Shown here one piece after another: positions 35,876 through 45,524 of a stretch of DNA of 64,000 nucleotides. Each line of letters begins with the position of its first letter. The stretch's first letter is position 1. The stretch is from an uncultured Armatimonadota bacterium (GTDB lineage Bacteria > Armatimonadota > Fimbriimonadia > Fimbriimonadales > Fimbriimonadaceae): contig CAIUHP010000043.1 of NCBI GenBank assembly GCA_903899015.1, positions 62,001 through 126,000 on the forward strand. Direction: 5' to 3'. Under the pieces are notes generated by a model. It made no database searches, was not told where the DNA came from, and saw nothing but the letters and a program-made list of their open reading frames with translations. The position numbers and the translations under genes are program-made.

Positions 35876-38218
35876 ATGTTCTCCCGACGCCTTGCTTGGG
35901 TTTTGCCATTGCTTGTAACGAGCGGCTCTTCGTTCGCTCAAACCAGACCTCATAATTTCGATCTGCTCGATGTGAAGTGGCACGTTGACCTAAAAACGTA
36001 TGAGGAGACTCAAGTTCTCAACGGCGACGTTCAAAATACTCTGACCGTCCTACGCGACCCAGCAAAAGTGTCCTTCGACTGCGCCAAGCTCACCGTTCAG
36101 AAAGTAAATGTTGACGGCAAACCAGCCAAGTTCACGGTTGCCAATGAGATGATCACCGTCCAGTTGCCAGCGGGCACGAAGAGCGGTCAAACGGTCAAAG
36201 TCCATGTCTTCTACACCGGTCAGCCAGAAGCCGGTCTGTACTTGATTCCAGGATCGCGAGCATTTCCTGCCCACACCAATGTGATGTACACCCAAGGGGA
36301 AATGGTCGATAACCGATACTGGCTTCCCACTTGGGATTATCCGGATGATAAAGCGACCAGTGAAGGGTTTATTGAAGTCGGCAAGGGTGAGAGGGCCATT
36401 AGTAACGGCAAACTCGTAGAAGTCACGAGTAAGGCTGATCGTGACATTTTTCACTGGAAGATGGATCAGGCCCATGCAACTTATCTCATCTCAATTGTTG
36501 CGGGCAAATATGATGAAGGCAAGAGCTTTTGGGGAAGCATGCCTGTTAACTACTACACTCCTGAAGGTCTTCTCGACTGGGGAGAGGTTTCATTTGGCGG
36601 CACTGAAAAGATAATTGATTTCTACAGCCGGCTCACTCACTTCAAGTACCCCTATGCCAAGTTCGTCCAAAGCGCCGTGCCGGACTACATGTTCGGCGGA
36701 ATGGAGAACATTACTGCTGTTACTCAGACGATTACTGCACTTCATCCAAAGTCCGTTGACGAGGTCCAAGACTCCACTGGGTTGGTGGCTCACGAATTGG
36801 CGCACCAATGGTTTGGAGACACCATCACGTGTAACGGCTGGAGTGACGCATGGCTGAACGAAGGCTTCGCGACATTCCTTCCTAACTTTTGGGAGCGAGA
36901 AAAACACGGAGACGAGGCATACAGCTTAGGTCGATATGGTTGCTTCCAGGGAGGACTCGGAGCTCATCAGGGTTCAAACCGCCCCGTCGTTTGGAAAGGA
37001 TATAAGGACGCTCTGGACATGTTCAACGGCTTTATCTATCCAGGTGGAGCATCACGCATGTTTATGCTGATGGACCAAGTCGGTGAGCAGAAATTCTGGA
37101 AAGCGATTGGCGAGTATCTCAACGAGCGCAAGTTCACTTCCCTTGACACCCCCATGTTCTTTGAGAGCATGTCTCGATCACTCGGTATGGACCTAACTGC
37201 TTTCATGAAGCAGTGGTTCTACACCCCAGCCGCACCTAACTTAACCGTTACGAAACGAGCCACAAAGTTGGTGGTGAGCCAGCCCGAACCATACTTTGAC
37301 TTGAACCTAGATGTTTGGGTCCTCAATGGAGATGCCTGGGTTCAAAAGAAAATGCACTTGACCGGCGCTGAGGCGTCCGTTGAACTTGGCGATCTAGCCG
37401 ATAAGCCTGCTTTGGTTGACCCACGATGTTTCGTGATGGCTAATATCGCCAACAACATCCCGTTCAAGACCAGTGAACTTGCGAGTCTCTTCCATCACGC
37501 GCCAAATGCGGGAGAACAAGCACGTATTGTGGATAGCATGATGGGAACTCTTACCCCTGAAGAATGGCTCGATTTTGCCAAGACCGTAAAGTCGCCCGCC
37601 CTATTGAGTCGCGTAATAGGCCACCTTTCCACAGGGGCAGAGGCATTCCTCATTGATGTAACGCATCATTCTGATCGTGGAGTAGCCAACACCGCTATCG
37701 AAGCTCTGAGCAGGCAAGGTCGCTCTGACGCGATTATCAGTCGGCTCCAAGAAGTGGCAGCCAATGACCCAGATGACGTCCTCAAACAGAACGCAACGAG
37801 AATTCTGCTCGACTTTACCGGCGATGCCACCCTTCTTCAAAAGTGCCAAACAACGGATGGATTCCGCGACGGTTATCGGCAGATTGCTTTGCAATGGTTG
37901 AATCGAAACAAACCCGATGTTGCCCGTGAGCAATGCCTTGCACAGTTGGCTCACCCAACTGCCGAACCGACTCGTGTCACCGCGATCAACATGTTAGGCG
38001 GGCTGAAAGATAAGCCAGGGGAAATTCGAGTCTATAAGGCCCTTCTGGGAGTCTTGAAGGAAACATCCTTCGGCGCTCGCGTAAGTGCGATCAATTCGCT
38101 TGCCGCATACGGAGATCCCGCTGCCATTGACTATATCAAGCCATTCACCACAAATAGCTTGGTCTTCTTCAGACAAACGTCAACGAACGCAATCAGCCAA
38201 CTCAGTCGCGGAAAGTAA
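35876..38218 (+). CDS. M1 family metallo-aminopeptidase with C-terminal HEAT-like repeats
   Basis: A 780-residue exported peptidase; signal peptide residues 1-21 (LLVTSGSSFAQ). The N-terminal beta domain precedes the catalytic domain with GGMEN (exopeptidase motif) and the zinc site His306-Glu-x-x-His310 and Glu329 (18-residue spacing), as in M1 aminopeptidases. After about residue 560 the chain carries helical repeats of HEAT type in place of the usual ERAP-like domain. It trims N-terminal residues in the periplasm. TAAAAT ends 8 bases before the ATG, with no ribosome site. Confidence 0.92.
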   Translation: MFSRRLAWVLPLLVTSGSSFAQTRPHNFDLLDVKWHVDLKTYEETQVLNGDVQNTLTVLRDPAKVSFDCAKLTVQKVNVDGKPAKFTVANEMITVQLPAGTKSGQTVKVHVFYTGQPEAGLYLIPGSRAFPAHTNVMYTQGEMVDNRYWLPTWDYPDDKATSEGFIEVGKGERAISNGKLVEVTSKADRDIFHWKMDQAHATYLISIVAGKYDEGKSFWGSMPVNYYTPEGLLDWGEVSFGGTEKIIDFYSRLTHFKYPYAKFVQSAVPDYMFGGMENITAVTQTITALHPKSVDEVQDSTGLVAHELAHQWFGDTITCNGWSDAWLNEGFATFLPNFWEREKHGDEAYSLGRYGCFQGGLGAHQGSNRPVVWKGYKDALDMFNGFIYPGGASRMFMLMDQVGEQKFWKAIGEYLNERKFTSLDTPMFFESMSRSLGMDLTAFMKQWFYTPAAPNLTVTKRATKLVVSQPEPYFDLNLDVWVLNGDAWVQKKMHLTGAEASVELGDLADKPALVDPRCFVMANIANNIPFKTSELASLFHHAPNAGEQARIVDSMMGTLTPEEWLDFAKTVKSPALLSRVIGHLSTGAEAFLIDVTHHSDRGVANTAIEALSRQGRSDAIISRLQEVAANDPDDVLKQNATRILLDFTGDATLLQKCQTTDGFRDGYRQIALQWLNRNKPDVAREQCLAQLAHPTAEPTRVTAINMLGGLKDKPGEIRVYKALLGVLKETSFGARVSAINSLAAYGDPAAIDYIKPFTTNSLVFFRQTSTNAISQLSRGK

Positions 38219-38220
38219 AC

Positions 38221-39333
38221 CTAAACCGTCGTCCAGGCTCGGTAGAAATGCTCCCGAGCTTGGATAGCCCGCTTCACCGAATCTGTTCCCACAGCGTTCA
38301 GATGGCCCATTTTCCTGCCTGCCTTTGCATCGATCTTCCCATACCAATGAAAGAAAACTTCGGGAACTGAAATCGCATCCTGAATTGCTTGAACGTGATT
38401 CCCTGAAGGCAACTTTCCTAGAAGGTTTGCCATGCATGTTTCTCGTCCGTGCGGAGGGACCGTGGGCCAACCCATTACGAGGCGAACATGCTGTTCAAAC
38501 TGGCTGACTCCACCCCAATCAAGCGTGTAATGCCCGGTGTTGTGAGGACGTGGAGCAATCTCGTTAATTTGGAAGGATCCGTCTGAGAGTTCGAACATTT
38601 CAACTCCGTAAAGCCCCTTGCCGTCGATAGCTTCAACCGCCGCGATCGCAACCGCAGAGGCATCGACGCCCGCTGGAAACACCAAATCGCAAACGTGGTC
38701 CGTTTGGACAGTTTCCATTGTAGGGAAACAACCTACCGAATCGGAATCGGCATAAACCATGACCGCGATTTCGCGCTTAAAGGGTACAAATTGCTCTGCT
38801 AGCCAACCGCCTTGTGACCAGGTAGGTTTGAGCTTCATCAAGTCCTCAAGAGTCTTGGCATAGTAAGTGCCCTTTCCGTCATAACCACCAAATCTGACCT
38901 TGAGAACCATCGGGAACCCAATCTCCGCGATCGCCTGTTCGCCGTCGCCGCTCAGTTCCACTGCATTGGGAGATGGAACACCCGCCTTCATCATGGCTAT
39001 TCGCTGTCGCAACTTGTCTTGGATCAGGTGAAGCGAGTGGAGTCCAGGAACAATGATCTTTTCGGGCACCTTCGCCAGTTCGCACGCTTTCTGAATGTCA
39101 TCGACCAAGATAAATTCGTTTTCAAGCGTCACGTGGTCACAAGCTCGAAGCACCTCGGCGATCTTCTCAACGTCTTTCAGTTCTCCACGAATGCTTGGCG
39201 CGATTTGGGAAGCAGGAGATTCCAGAGAAGGATCAAGTGACAAGCACTTCAATCCCGCTCTTTGACCAGCCTGAATAGACATTCGGGCCAACTGGCCTCC
39301 TCCGAGAAAACCGATATCGTAGCGAAGCGACAT
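38221..39333 (-). CDS. purK: 5-(carboxyamino)imidazole ribonucleotide synthase
   Basis: About 370 residues from ATG 39333 (MSLRYDIGFLGGGQLARM), which lies 7 bases after TACCCT; the upstream frame to 39414 is not family-like. The ATP-grasp domain has FGGYDGKGTYYAKTLED, ENEFILVDD and the terminal EIAPRPHNTGHYTLD block typical of PurK. It converts AIR, ATP and bicarbonate to N5-CAIR in purine synthesis. The partner purE is not adjacent. It converges on the M1 peptidase gene with only two bases between the stops. Confidence 0.94.
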   Translation of the reverse strand: MSLRYDIGFLGGGQLARMSIQAGQRAGLKCLSLDPSLESPASQIAPSIRGELKDVEKIAEVLRACDHVTLENEFILVDDIQKACELAKVPEKIIVPGLHSLHLIQDKLRQRIAMMKAGVPSPNAVELSGDGEQAIAEIGFPMVLKVRFGGYDGKGTYYAKTLEDLMKLKPTWSQGGWLAEQFVPFKREIAVMVYADSDSVGCFPTMETVQTDHVCDLVFPAGVDASAVAIAAVEAIDGKGLYGVEMFELSDGSFQINEIAPRPHNTGHYTLDWGGVSQFEQHVRLVMGWPTVPPHGRETCMANLLGKLPSGNHVQAIQDAISVPEVFFHWYGKIDAKAGRKMGHLNAVGTDSVKRAIQAREHFYRAWTTV

Positions 39334-39508
39334 TAGCCAAAGGGTACCGCCCCAATACAAGAAACCTAGAAGTGTAAGAGCGAAGTTGGCGGGATTCTCG
39401 TCGCCAAGAAGCATGTATTTCCGCTAGTTCTTATTAGTTTCGGTGTTAAACGCGCCATTACTCGTGTTTCCGTCTCATTCAGGGGCCCTAGCGTGGTAAA
39501 AAGCCTAC

Positions 39509-40273
39509 ATGCTCCTTGAAGGCAAAAAAGGTCTCGTTCTAAATGTTCTCAACAAGAACTCCATCGGCTGGGCCATCGCCGATGCTGCTAACTTAGCCGG
39601 TGCCACAGTCGGAATCGGTGCTCAGAACGATCGACTACTCGACGGCGTCACGAAACTCATTGAAGGTCGCGAGCGATTTGATCCGTTTACGATCGACTTT
39701 AGTGACGATGCTCAATTTGACCTACTGGCCGAGCAAGTCAAAGAGAAGTACGGCAAGATCGATTTTATCGTTCACAGCGTTGGATACGCACCGAAAGAAG
39801 CACTCAACGGTCGGTTTATCGAAACGACGCTTGCTGACTTTCAAACTGCAATGTCGATCAGCGCTTTTTCACTCGGACGCCTTTGCCAGGCCCTTGAGCC
39901 GCTCATGAACGAAGATGGTAGCGTACTGACTTTGAGCTACCTTGGAAGCACACGTGCGGTAAAGAACTACAACGTCATGGGTGTTTGCAAAGCGGCCCTA
40001 GAAGCCACGGTTCGATATCTTGCAGTTGAGCTCGGCGAAAAGGGAATTCGAGTCAATACGCTCTCTCCGGGACCAGTCAACACCGTTTCTGGACGTGGCG
40101 TTAACGGTCTTACAGATATGATCAAGAGTGTCCACGAGCGTGCACCGCTCAAGCGACCATACGGCCAGACAGAAGTTGCCGGATCAGCGGTCTATCTTCT
40201 AAGCGATCTCAGCAAAGGTGTAACCGGTCAGATCATTTTCATCGATTCCGGATTCACAATTCTCGGCGTCTAA
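39509..40273 (+). CDS. fabI: Enoyl-[acyl-carrier-protein] reductase (NADH), FabI type
   Basis: A 254-residue short-chain reductase of the FabI branch. The cofactor loop GLVLNVLNKNSIGWAIADA has the Ser-Ile-Gly-Trp of FabI, and catalytic residues appear as SYLGSTRAVKNYNVMGVCK (Tyr, then Tyr-x6-Lys). The C-terminus has GQTEVAGSAVYLLSDLS and a final IDSGFTILGV. It carries out the last reduction in fatty acid elongation. The glutamate formimidoyltransferase gene starts at the base after its stop. No Shine-Dalgarno sequence is evident. Confidence 0.95.
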   Translation: MLLEGKKGLVLNVLNKNSIGWAIADAANLAGATVGIGAQNDRLLDGVTKLIEGRERFDPFTIDFSDDAQFDLLAEQVKEKYGKIDFIVHSVGYAPKEALNGRFIETTLADFQTAMSISAFSLGRLCQALEPLMNEDGSVLTLSYLGSTRAVKNYNVMGVCKAALEATVRYLAVELGEKGIRVNTLSPGPVNTVSGRGVNGLTDMIKSVHERAPLKRPYGQTEVAGSAVYLLSDLSKGVTGQIIFIDSGFTILGV

Positions 40274-41143
40274 ATGCGGCTCCTTACAGTACCGAACTGG
40301 TCGTTCGGGCGGAATGCGATTCTTCTGAGAGAGTTTCAGAGAGTCCTAAGCCGCCCGGACATCCAAGTTCATTATTGCCAAGGAGACGTAGACCACAATC
40401 GCACGGTGACTGCATTTAGTGGTGAGCCAAACGTGCTTATTCAAACGCTGCTGAACCTATGCGGTCTCGCGTTTGATACAATCGATCTAAATCACCATAT
40501 GGGGGTTCATCCGCGCATTGGGGCCCTTGACGTTTGCCCCATTGTTCCGCTATCGAACAGTCAGGTTGAGTTCATGGAAGCGAGCGCATTGGCTGAACGC
40601 TTCTCAGCGAGCCTTGCGGGCCAATTTGGGATTCCCGTGTTTCTCTACGAAAGGTCAGAACGTGGCCGCCATGAAGCCGACCTACCTTCGTTGCGCAAGG
40701 GCGGATTTGGTGGACTCGCGAATAAAATATTGCGGCCCGATTTTGGGCCCGAGCTCGCCCATCCGAATTTGGGGGTATCGATCGTCGGCGTCCGAGATTT
40801 CCTCATCGCCATGAATGTCGATCTTGCCACGGAAGATTTGACGGTCGCAAAGCAGTTCGCAAAGAGAATCCGCTCTTTTCGAGCCGACGGCGACCCTCGA
40901 TTCTTAGGGGTTCGTTCATTGGGATTCCAGCTTGCTTCAAGACACCTCGTTCAAGTCAGCATCAATATGACGCTCCCTGACATCACACGGGTCGATCCCA
41001 TTGTCGAGTGGATCATGCAAGAGGCATCCCGTCTCCGAATTAAGATTGCCAATACTGAGTTGGTGGGTGTGATCCGAGACATCGACGTTCCCACCGCTTC
41101 CCGCCTACCCATCCGTGAGCCACAGATTGTAACGTTTGGCTAG
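40274..41143 (+). CDS. Glutamate formimidoyltransferase
   Basis: A 289-residue formiminotransferase domain protein. VPNWSFGRNA, GDVDHNRTVTAF and NHHMGVHPRIGALDVCPIVPL (in part: MGVHPRIGALDVCP) are the folate-binding motifs of FTCD N-terminal and bacterial enzymes. It moves the formimino group from N-formiminoglutamate to tetrahydrofolate in histidine breakdown. No cyclodeaminase domain is present. Placed immediately after fabI, so cotranscribed with fatty acid synthesis rather than with hut genes, which are not visible here. Confidence 0.93.
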   Translation: MRLLTVPNWSFGRNAILLREFQRVLSRPDIQVHYCQGDVDHNRTVTAFSGEPNVLIQTLLNLCGLAFDTIDLNHHMGVHPRIGALDVCPIVPLSNSQVEFMEASALAERFSASLAGQFGIPVFLYERSERGRHEADLPSLRKGGFGGLANKILRPDFGPELAHPNLGVSIVGVRDFLIAMNVDLATEDLTVAKQFAKRIRSFRADGDPRFLGVRSLGFQLASRHLVQVSINMTLPDITRVDPIVEWIMQEASRLRIKIANTELVGVIRDIDVPTASRLPIREPQIVTFG

Positions 41144-41190
41144 AAAAAAGCCCGGACAAGTCATTAACTGGTCCGAGCCTTTCTTATGAG
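41143..41190. terminator. Imperfect terminator between converging genes
   Basis: AAAGCCCGGAC on the left and GTCCGAGCCTTT on the right pair with a bulge, flanked by an A-run on the left and TTTCTT on the right. It could stop both the formimidoyltransferase transcript and the opposite binding-protein transcript. Confidence 0.6.
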
Positions 41191-41199
41191 CAGCACGCC

Positions 41200-42204
41200 T
41201 TACTTGGCTAAGTTTGGATTTTCGGCAAGATACTTGTCCGCATTTTCCTTCGTGACAAGTTCGGTTGGAAGGACAACTTTCTTGTCCTTAGGCATGTTGC
41301 CCTTGATGATGTCAGCTGCGATTTGAAGCCCTTTCGGACCTGGATCAGGGTAGCGGAACGTCGCGTCAAGCTTGCCAGCTTTGATCATGTCAATGACTTC
41401 TTTCTGGCATCCGTCGATCCCTACAAAAAGTGGTTTAACTTTGGGCTTGTTCGCGAAGTGATCATATGCCTGAAAGGCTCCGATCGCCATTTCGTCGTTG
41501 TGGGCATATACCGCGTCAAATGGCTCACCTTTCTGAAGGTACGACTCCATGTAGTTCTGGGCGGCTTGTCGTTGGAATTTACAATCGTCTCCGAGCACCA
41601 CTTTAATGCCTGGATATTTTTTGAACGTCTCCATCGCTCCATTTTTCCGGTCAGTGGCCGCGTCAACATTGCTGATGCCTTGGATCATAAGCACGGTGCC
41701 CTTACCTTTTAATTGCTTGGCAATGAATTCGCCCGCTTGTCGACCAATTTCTACATTGTCGCCGCCAACGTGAACCGTGTATTTGTCGCCAGGAATGCCC
41801 CGATCGAGGAGGATAACCGGCACCTTTGCATCAAATGCCTTTTCAACCTCTTTTTGAACGGCAATGGTGACCGGACTCACTAAGAGCACTTTCGGTGACC
41901 GAACCATGAACGTGGAGATCACGCCCATCTGCTTATTAGCATCGTCTTCGCCTGGTTGCTCTTCGAAGTTGAATTCAGCTTTGTGCTTTTCAGCTTCCGC
42001 TTTAATTTCGGCGTCAAATTGCTGTCGCCAAGGATCAGTGCTGTTTGCTTGCGCGAATGCGACGAGCGGAAGATTGTCAGTCGAAGCAGTTGCCGACGAA
42101 GTAGGTCCAGCAGTTGACGCTGAACTAGCCCCCTTGTCGTCGCTGCCGCAGCCTACGAGTGCCCATGCCGCTACTGCGGCAATTGATAAGAGTCCCAACT
42201 TCAT
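41200..42204 (-). CDS. Sugar ABC transporter substrate-binding lipoprotein (ribose type)
   Basis: A 334-residue periplasmic-binding protein of family 1 (RbsB-like). The N-terminus MKLGLLSIAAVAAWALVGCG is a lipoprotein signal peptide with lipobox LVGC, followed by a Ser/Ala/Thr linker. The body shows the typical LVAFAQANSTDPWRQQFDAEI start (in part: VAFAQANSTDPWRQQFD), VILLDRGIPGDKYTVHVGGDN and HNDEMAIGAF. It binds a monosaccharide or related ligand for the permease encoded just upstream, four bases away. No ATPase gene is present beside them. Confidence 0.9.
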   Translation of the reverse strand: MKLGLLSIAAVAAWALVGCGSDDKGASSASTAGPTSSATASTDNLPLVAFAQANSTDPWRQQFDAEIKAEAEKHKAEFNFEEQPGEDDANKQMGVISTFMVRSPKVLLVSPVTIAVQKEVEKAFDAKVPVILLDRGIPGDKYTVHVGGDNVEIGRQAGEFIAKQLKGKGTVLMIQGISNVDAATDRKNGAMETFKKYPGIKVVLGDDCKFQRQAAQNYMESYLQKGEPFDAVYAHNDEMAIGAFQAYDHFANKPKVKPLFVGIDGCQKEVIDMIKAGKLDATFRYPDPGPKGLQIAADIIKGNMPKDKKVVLPTELVTKENADKYLAENPNLAK

Positions 42205-42208
42205 CGTC

Positions 42209-43192
42209 CTAAACCCTCCGTCCCAAGTTCTGTAAATAAACAGCTAAAAGGATGATGACTCCCTTCCAGCCCTGCCCAACGTAATAGCTGACGCTATCCA
42301 AAATCAAGAACACGTTAAGGCACACGATAAAGAGTGCACCAACAAATGTTCCTAAAACATTACCGTACCCGCCAACGAGCGCGGTTCCACCCACCACGGC
42401 CGCAGTAATTGCGTCCAATTCATATCCCATTCCCGCACTGGGTTGACCGTTCGAGTTACGGGCTGTAAAGAGCACGGCCGCGACCGCGATACAGAATCCA
42501 TTGATGGCGAATGCCCCAATTCGAACCCGGTTGACAGGAACTCCTGCGTACCTCGCAGCCTCGGTATTGCCTCCGATCGCATAGACCCGGCGGCCAAATA
42601 CCGTCTTAGCCAAAACGAGAGCTCCCAACAAAGTCGTGACAAAAAGAATCCATCCTGCAATCGGGATTCCTAGCCATGGCGACTCAAAAACGGTGATTTG
42701 ATCATTCAAACCAGAGATATTGGCGTTGTTGGTGTAGATGTACGCAATTCCCCGAAGGCTGACCATTCCTGCCAAAGTCACCACAAACGGTTGAAGCTTC
42801 GTATAACCAATAACCGCTCCCAGCACGCCACCAATGAATGTTCCTAAAACAAGGACATAGGCGATCGTTACCGGTGTCGAAGTTCCTTTTACAAGCCAAG
42901 TTGCGACCACGCAGTTCAGGAGCCCTAGAAGCGATCCTGCGCTGAGATCGATTCCACCCGTGAGAATCACGAAGGTTGCTCCGATCGCCAAAATGCCCGG
43001 TACCGCAAGCTGGCTCATGATATTGCTCAGGTTGGGCAACGTATAAAACGTGGAGTGAAAGATTGCCCCAGGCTGTCCCGTATGGGGTGATTTCCACAAA
43101 GCCACCACCAGCAAGATTATCAGGCCAACAAGGCCCTGATATTTCTGAATAATCGGCAGCCACTTTTGAAAGGTCGTGGTGCCTGCACTCAT
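42209..43192 (-). CDS. Sugar ABC transporter permease (RbsC type)
   Basis: About 327 residues from ATG 43192 (MSAGTTTFQKW), preceded by AAGGGG; a longer frame reaches 43282 but is less likely. Eight to ten hydrophobic segments and ILTGGIDLSAGSLLGLLNCV (in part: LTGGIDLSAGSLLGLLN) with AVVGGTALVGGYGNVLGTFVGAL (in part: VVGGTALVGGYGNVLGT) are the classic BPD_transp_2 sugar permease motifs. It is first of a two-gene unit with the binding protein. The usual RbsA ATPase is missing from the window, so it must be encoded elsewhere or shared. Confidence 0.92.
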   Translation of the reverse strand: MSAGTTTFQKWLPIIQKYQGLVGLIILLVVALWKSPHTGQPGAIFHSTFYTLPNLSNIMSQLAVPGILAIGATFVILTGGIDLSAGSLLGLLNCVVATWLVKGTSTPVTIAYVLVLGTFIGGVLGAVIGYTKLQPFVVTLAGMVSLRGIAYIYTNNANISGLNDQITVFESPWLGIPIAGWILFVTTLLGALVLAKTVFGRRVYAIGGNTEAARYAGVPVNRVRIGAFAINGFCIAVAAVLFTARNSNGQPSAGMGYELDAITAAVVGGTALVGGYGNVLGTFVGALFIVCLNVFLILDSVSYYVGQGWKGVIILLAVYLQNLGRRV

Positions 43193-43442
43193 AAAACGGG
43201 GGCCCCTTCGTAAAACGAAAGGAACAGCATTGAACAATTGGATCGGTGAAAAACCTTCATGAGTAGCTTCATCGCTCGTCAAACTCTATTCGAATTCGGC
43301 AGAGATTTTTAACTTGATCCTTCATACCTCAACCGCTCAGATACTCTTCAGGAATTGTTCTGACGCGAACCCCGACTTTCTTGTGTTTAGTTCTCCATCA
43401 AGAGGGTATGTTCCTGCCAAGACCCGCGGGAATATTAGATCA

Positions 43443-45446
43443 ATGAAGATGATAAGTACTGCCTTGATCGCCATTGCTAGCTCATGTGTGATGGCGCAAG
43501 AGGTTAGCGTAAAAACGCTTTTACCTCAGATGACGGACCTTACGTTTCTGACCCACCGACCTCAACCGGTCTTCAAGATGGCTCAAGCGAGTAGCTATGA
43601 TCGGAGATCGAATCCAGGCCCCAACAGTGACCCGTTTGCCAACGGGGATGCAGGCAATTTTGTCCGAATCGAAGACGGTGCAAAAGGCAAAGAGTTTGTA
43701 ATGGCCGATCTCAAGGGTCCTGGCTCAGTGGTCCGTTTGTGGTCTGCCAACCCTAGTGGCACCATTCGCTTCTATTTTGACGGCGAGGCCAAACCTAGAA
43801 TCGAAGCAAAAATGAGCGAGTTCCTCACCGGAAAAACGGAAGGGCTTGGAGAACCATTTGGCTACACGGCATCTTCTGGTGCAGACGTATACTTCCCTTT
43901 CCCATACTCAAAGAGCCTTAAGATAACGGCAGGCGAGTCGAACGGAGAAAGCCCGAAATCGCTTTACTACCACGTCGGATTCCGAACTTACGATCCTTCG
44001 ACAAAGGTGAAAACATTCACCTGGGCGGACCTCACCGCAAACAAAAAGCTCATGGAGACGATTGGGCAAGGTCTGCTGCACCCGGCTAACGATACCGGCA
44101 TCAAGAACTTATTCCGAGGAACTCTGGAATCTCGCAAGACGCTCACGACTTCTTACCAGGCCCAAATCAGTTCCGCTATTCGGACTTTGCAAGTAAAGGT
44201 CCCTGTACCGACACCTGACGACGCGAAAGCAATGACGTGGGAAGATCCGCGACAACTTCATAACATCCTTAGGAATATCGTGTTGCGGATTCAATTCGAT
44301 GGCGAGCAATGCGTCTCTGTCCCGTTGGGAGATTTCTTCGGTTCAGCCCCAGGTCTCAATCCGTATGAGAATTTGCCGATGACGGTGTCGCCTGACGGTT
44401 CGATGGCCTGTCGGTTCGTGATGCCTTTTGAGAAGAGCGCGATTATCTCAGTCCAAAATTTAGGACCTGATGTTCCCTTCTTGATGAACGCTTCCATCAA
44501 GCCCTTCCCCTGGGGACCTCACACTTACCACTTCCACGCTCAATGGCTTGGCGAAAAAAGCCACACTCGCCCGTTCCATGAAATGCCGTTCCTCGACGTT
44601 AACGGCGAAGGCTTCTTCGTGGGTACCAACCTACATGTAGCTAGCCCAGCACCAGACTGGTGGGGCGAGGGTGACGAGAAGGCCTATGTGGATGGCGAAT
44701 CATTTCCCAGCACGTTTGGTACCGGCTCCGAAGACTATTACGGTTATGCATGGGGAAGTCCGGACCTATTCACGCGTCCATATCATGCTCAGACTCGATG
44801 TGACGGCCCGGGAAGTCTTGGCCACACAAGTTTGAATCGGTGGCAGGTCTTCGATCCAATCTCCTACACCAGCTCGATGAAATTCACGCTCGAAATGTGG
44901 CACTGGGCCGACTGCATTGCGACCTTCGTTCACACAACCTACTGGTACTCAAAGCCCGGAGGAACGCCTACCGCTGAAATCGAGGAGCGCCTCCTCCTCC
45001 CACCAAAAATTGATGGTATCAAACCCATTGAAGGTGCCATCGAAGGTGAGGGCCTAAAAATCAAATCTGTCAGTGGCGGAAAGGCCGAAGCTCAAGATGG
45101 TTTCTGGCAAATCTCTGCCGGAAAGCAGTTGTGGTGGCAAGAACCAAAAACGGGTGACAAACTGATCCTCGAAGTTCCGATCGCAGAAGCAGGAACCTAT
45201 GAAGTGTTCGGCAATTTTTGCCACGCGAGGGACTATGGCATTCACAAGATGACACTTAATGGGCAAGCTATCGATCCGGTCGATTTCTACGGAACCGGGC
45301 TCGAGTGGAAGAAGCAGTCTCTCGGGACCTTCACTCTGCCCAAAGGCACGGTCACATTGGAAGTTGAATGTATGGGTCACCATAAAGACGCTGATCCAAA
45401 GAACATGTTCGGCTTAGACTACTTAATCCTTTCCAAGAAGCAGTGA
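43443..45446 (+). CDS. DUF2961/GH172 family glycoside hydrolase-like protein
   Basis: About 667 residues from ATG 43443 (MKMISTALIAIASSCVMAQ), a signal peptide; the upstream frame has no ribosome site. LKGPGSVVRLWSANPSGTIRFYFDGE (in part: LKGPGSVVRLWSANPSGTIR) and GTEDYYG-type GTGSEDYYGYAWGSP are the DUF2961 hallmarks; characterised relatives form GH172 (fructo- and arabinofuranosidases acting as trimers). A C-terminal domain after about residue 540 looks like a carbohydrate-binding beta-sandwich. Divergent from the sugar ABC permease, so secreted hydrolysis followed by uptake is plausible. The sugar is unknown. Confidence 0.88.
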   Translation: MKMISTALIAIASSCVMAQEVSVKTLLPQMTDLTFLTHRPQPVFKMAQASSYDRRSNPGPNSDPFANGDAGNFVRIEDGAKGKEFVMADLKGPGSVVRLWSANPSGTIRFYFDGEAKPRIEAKMSEFLTGKTEGLGEPFGYTASSGADVYFPFPYSKSLKITAGESNGESPKSLYYHVGFRTYDPSTKVKTFTWADLTANKKLMETIGQGLLHPANDTGIKNLFRGTLESRKTLTTSYQAQISSAIRTLQVKVPVPTPDDAKAMTWEDPRQLHNILRNIVLRIQFDGEQCVSVPLGDFFGSAPGLNPYENLPMTVSPDGSMACRFVMPFEKSAIISVQNLGPDVPFLMNASIKPFPWGPHTYHFHAQWLGEKSHTRPFHEMPFLDVNGEGFFVGTNLHVASPAPDWWGEGDEKAYVDGESFPSTFGTGSEDYYGYAWGSPDLFTRPYHAQTRCDGPGSLGHTSLNRWQVFDPISYTSSMKFTLEMWHWADCIATFVHTTYWYSKPGGTPTAEIEERLLLPPKIDGIKPIEGAIEGEGLKIKSVSGGKAEAQDGFWQISAGKQLWWQEPKTGDKLILEVPIAEAGTYEVFGNFCHARDYGIHKMTLNGQAIDPVDFYGTGLEWKKQSLGTFTLPKGTVTLEVECMGHHKDADPKNMFGLDYLILSKKQ

Positions 45447-45456
45447 ATCGATAAAC

Positions 45457-45497
45457 GAGGCCCCTGCCCTTCATTTTGAAGGACAGGGGCCTCTTTT
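45457..45497. terminator. Rho-independent terminator after the GH172-like gene
   Basis: A 16-base stem with one mismatch (from GAGGCCCCTG at 45457 to CAGGGGCCTC ending at 45493) and an ATTTT loop, followed by TTTT. It sits between the converging GH172-like and subtilisin genes and may serve both strands. Confidence 0.9.
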
Positions 45498-45524
45498 ATG
45501 TCAGTGACCGTGCTCTCTCAATCG

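Noticed and set aside
34082-38218. Operon from the ANTAR regulator through the M1 peptidase
   Set aside because: Individual -10-like hexamers directly before the HIT and M1 genes point to separate leaderless transcripts rather than one unit.
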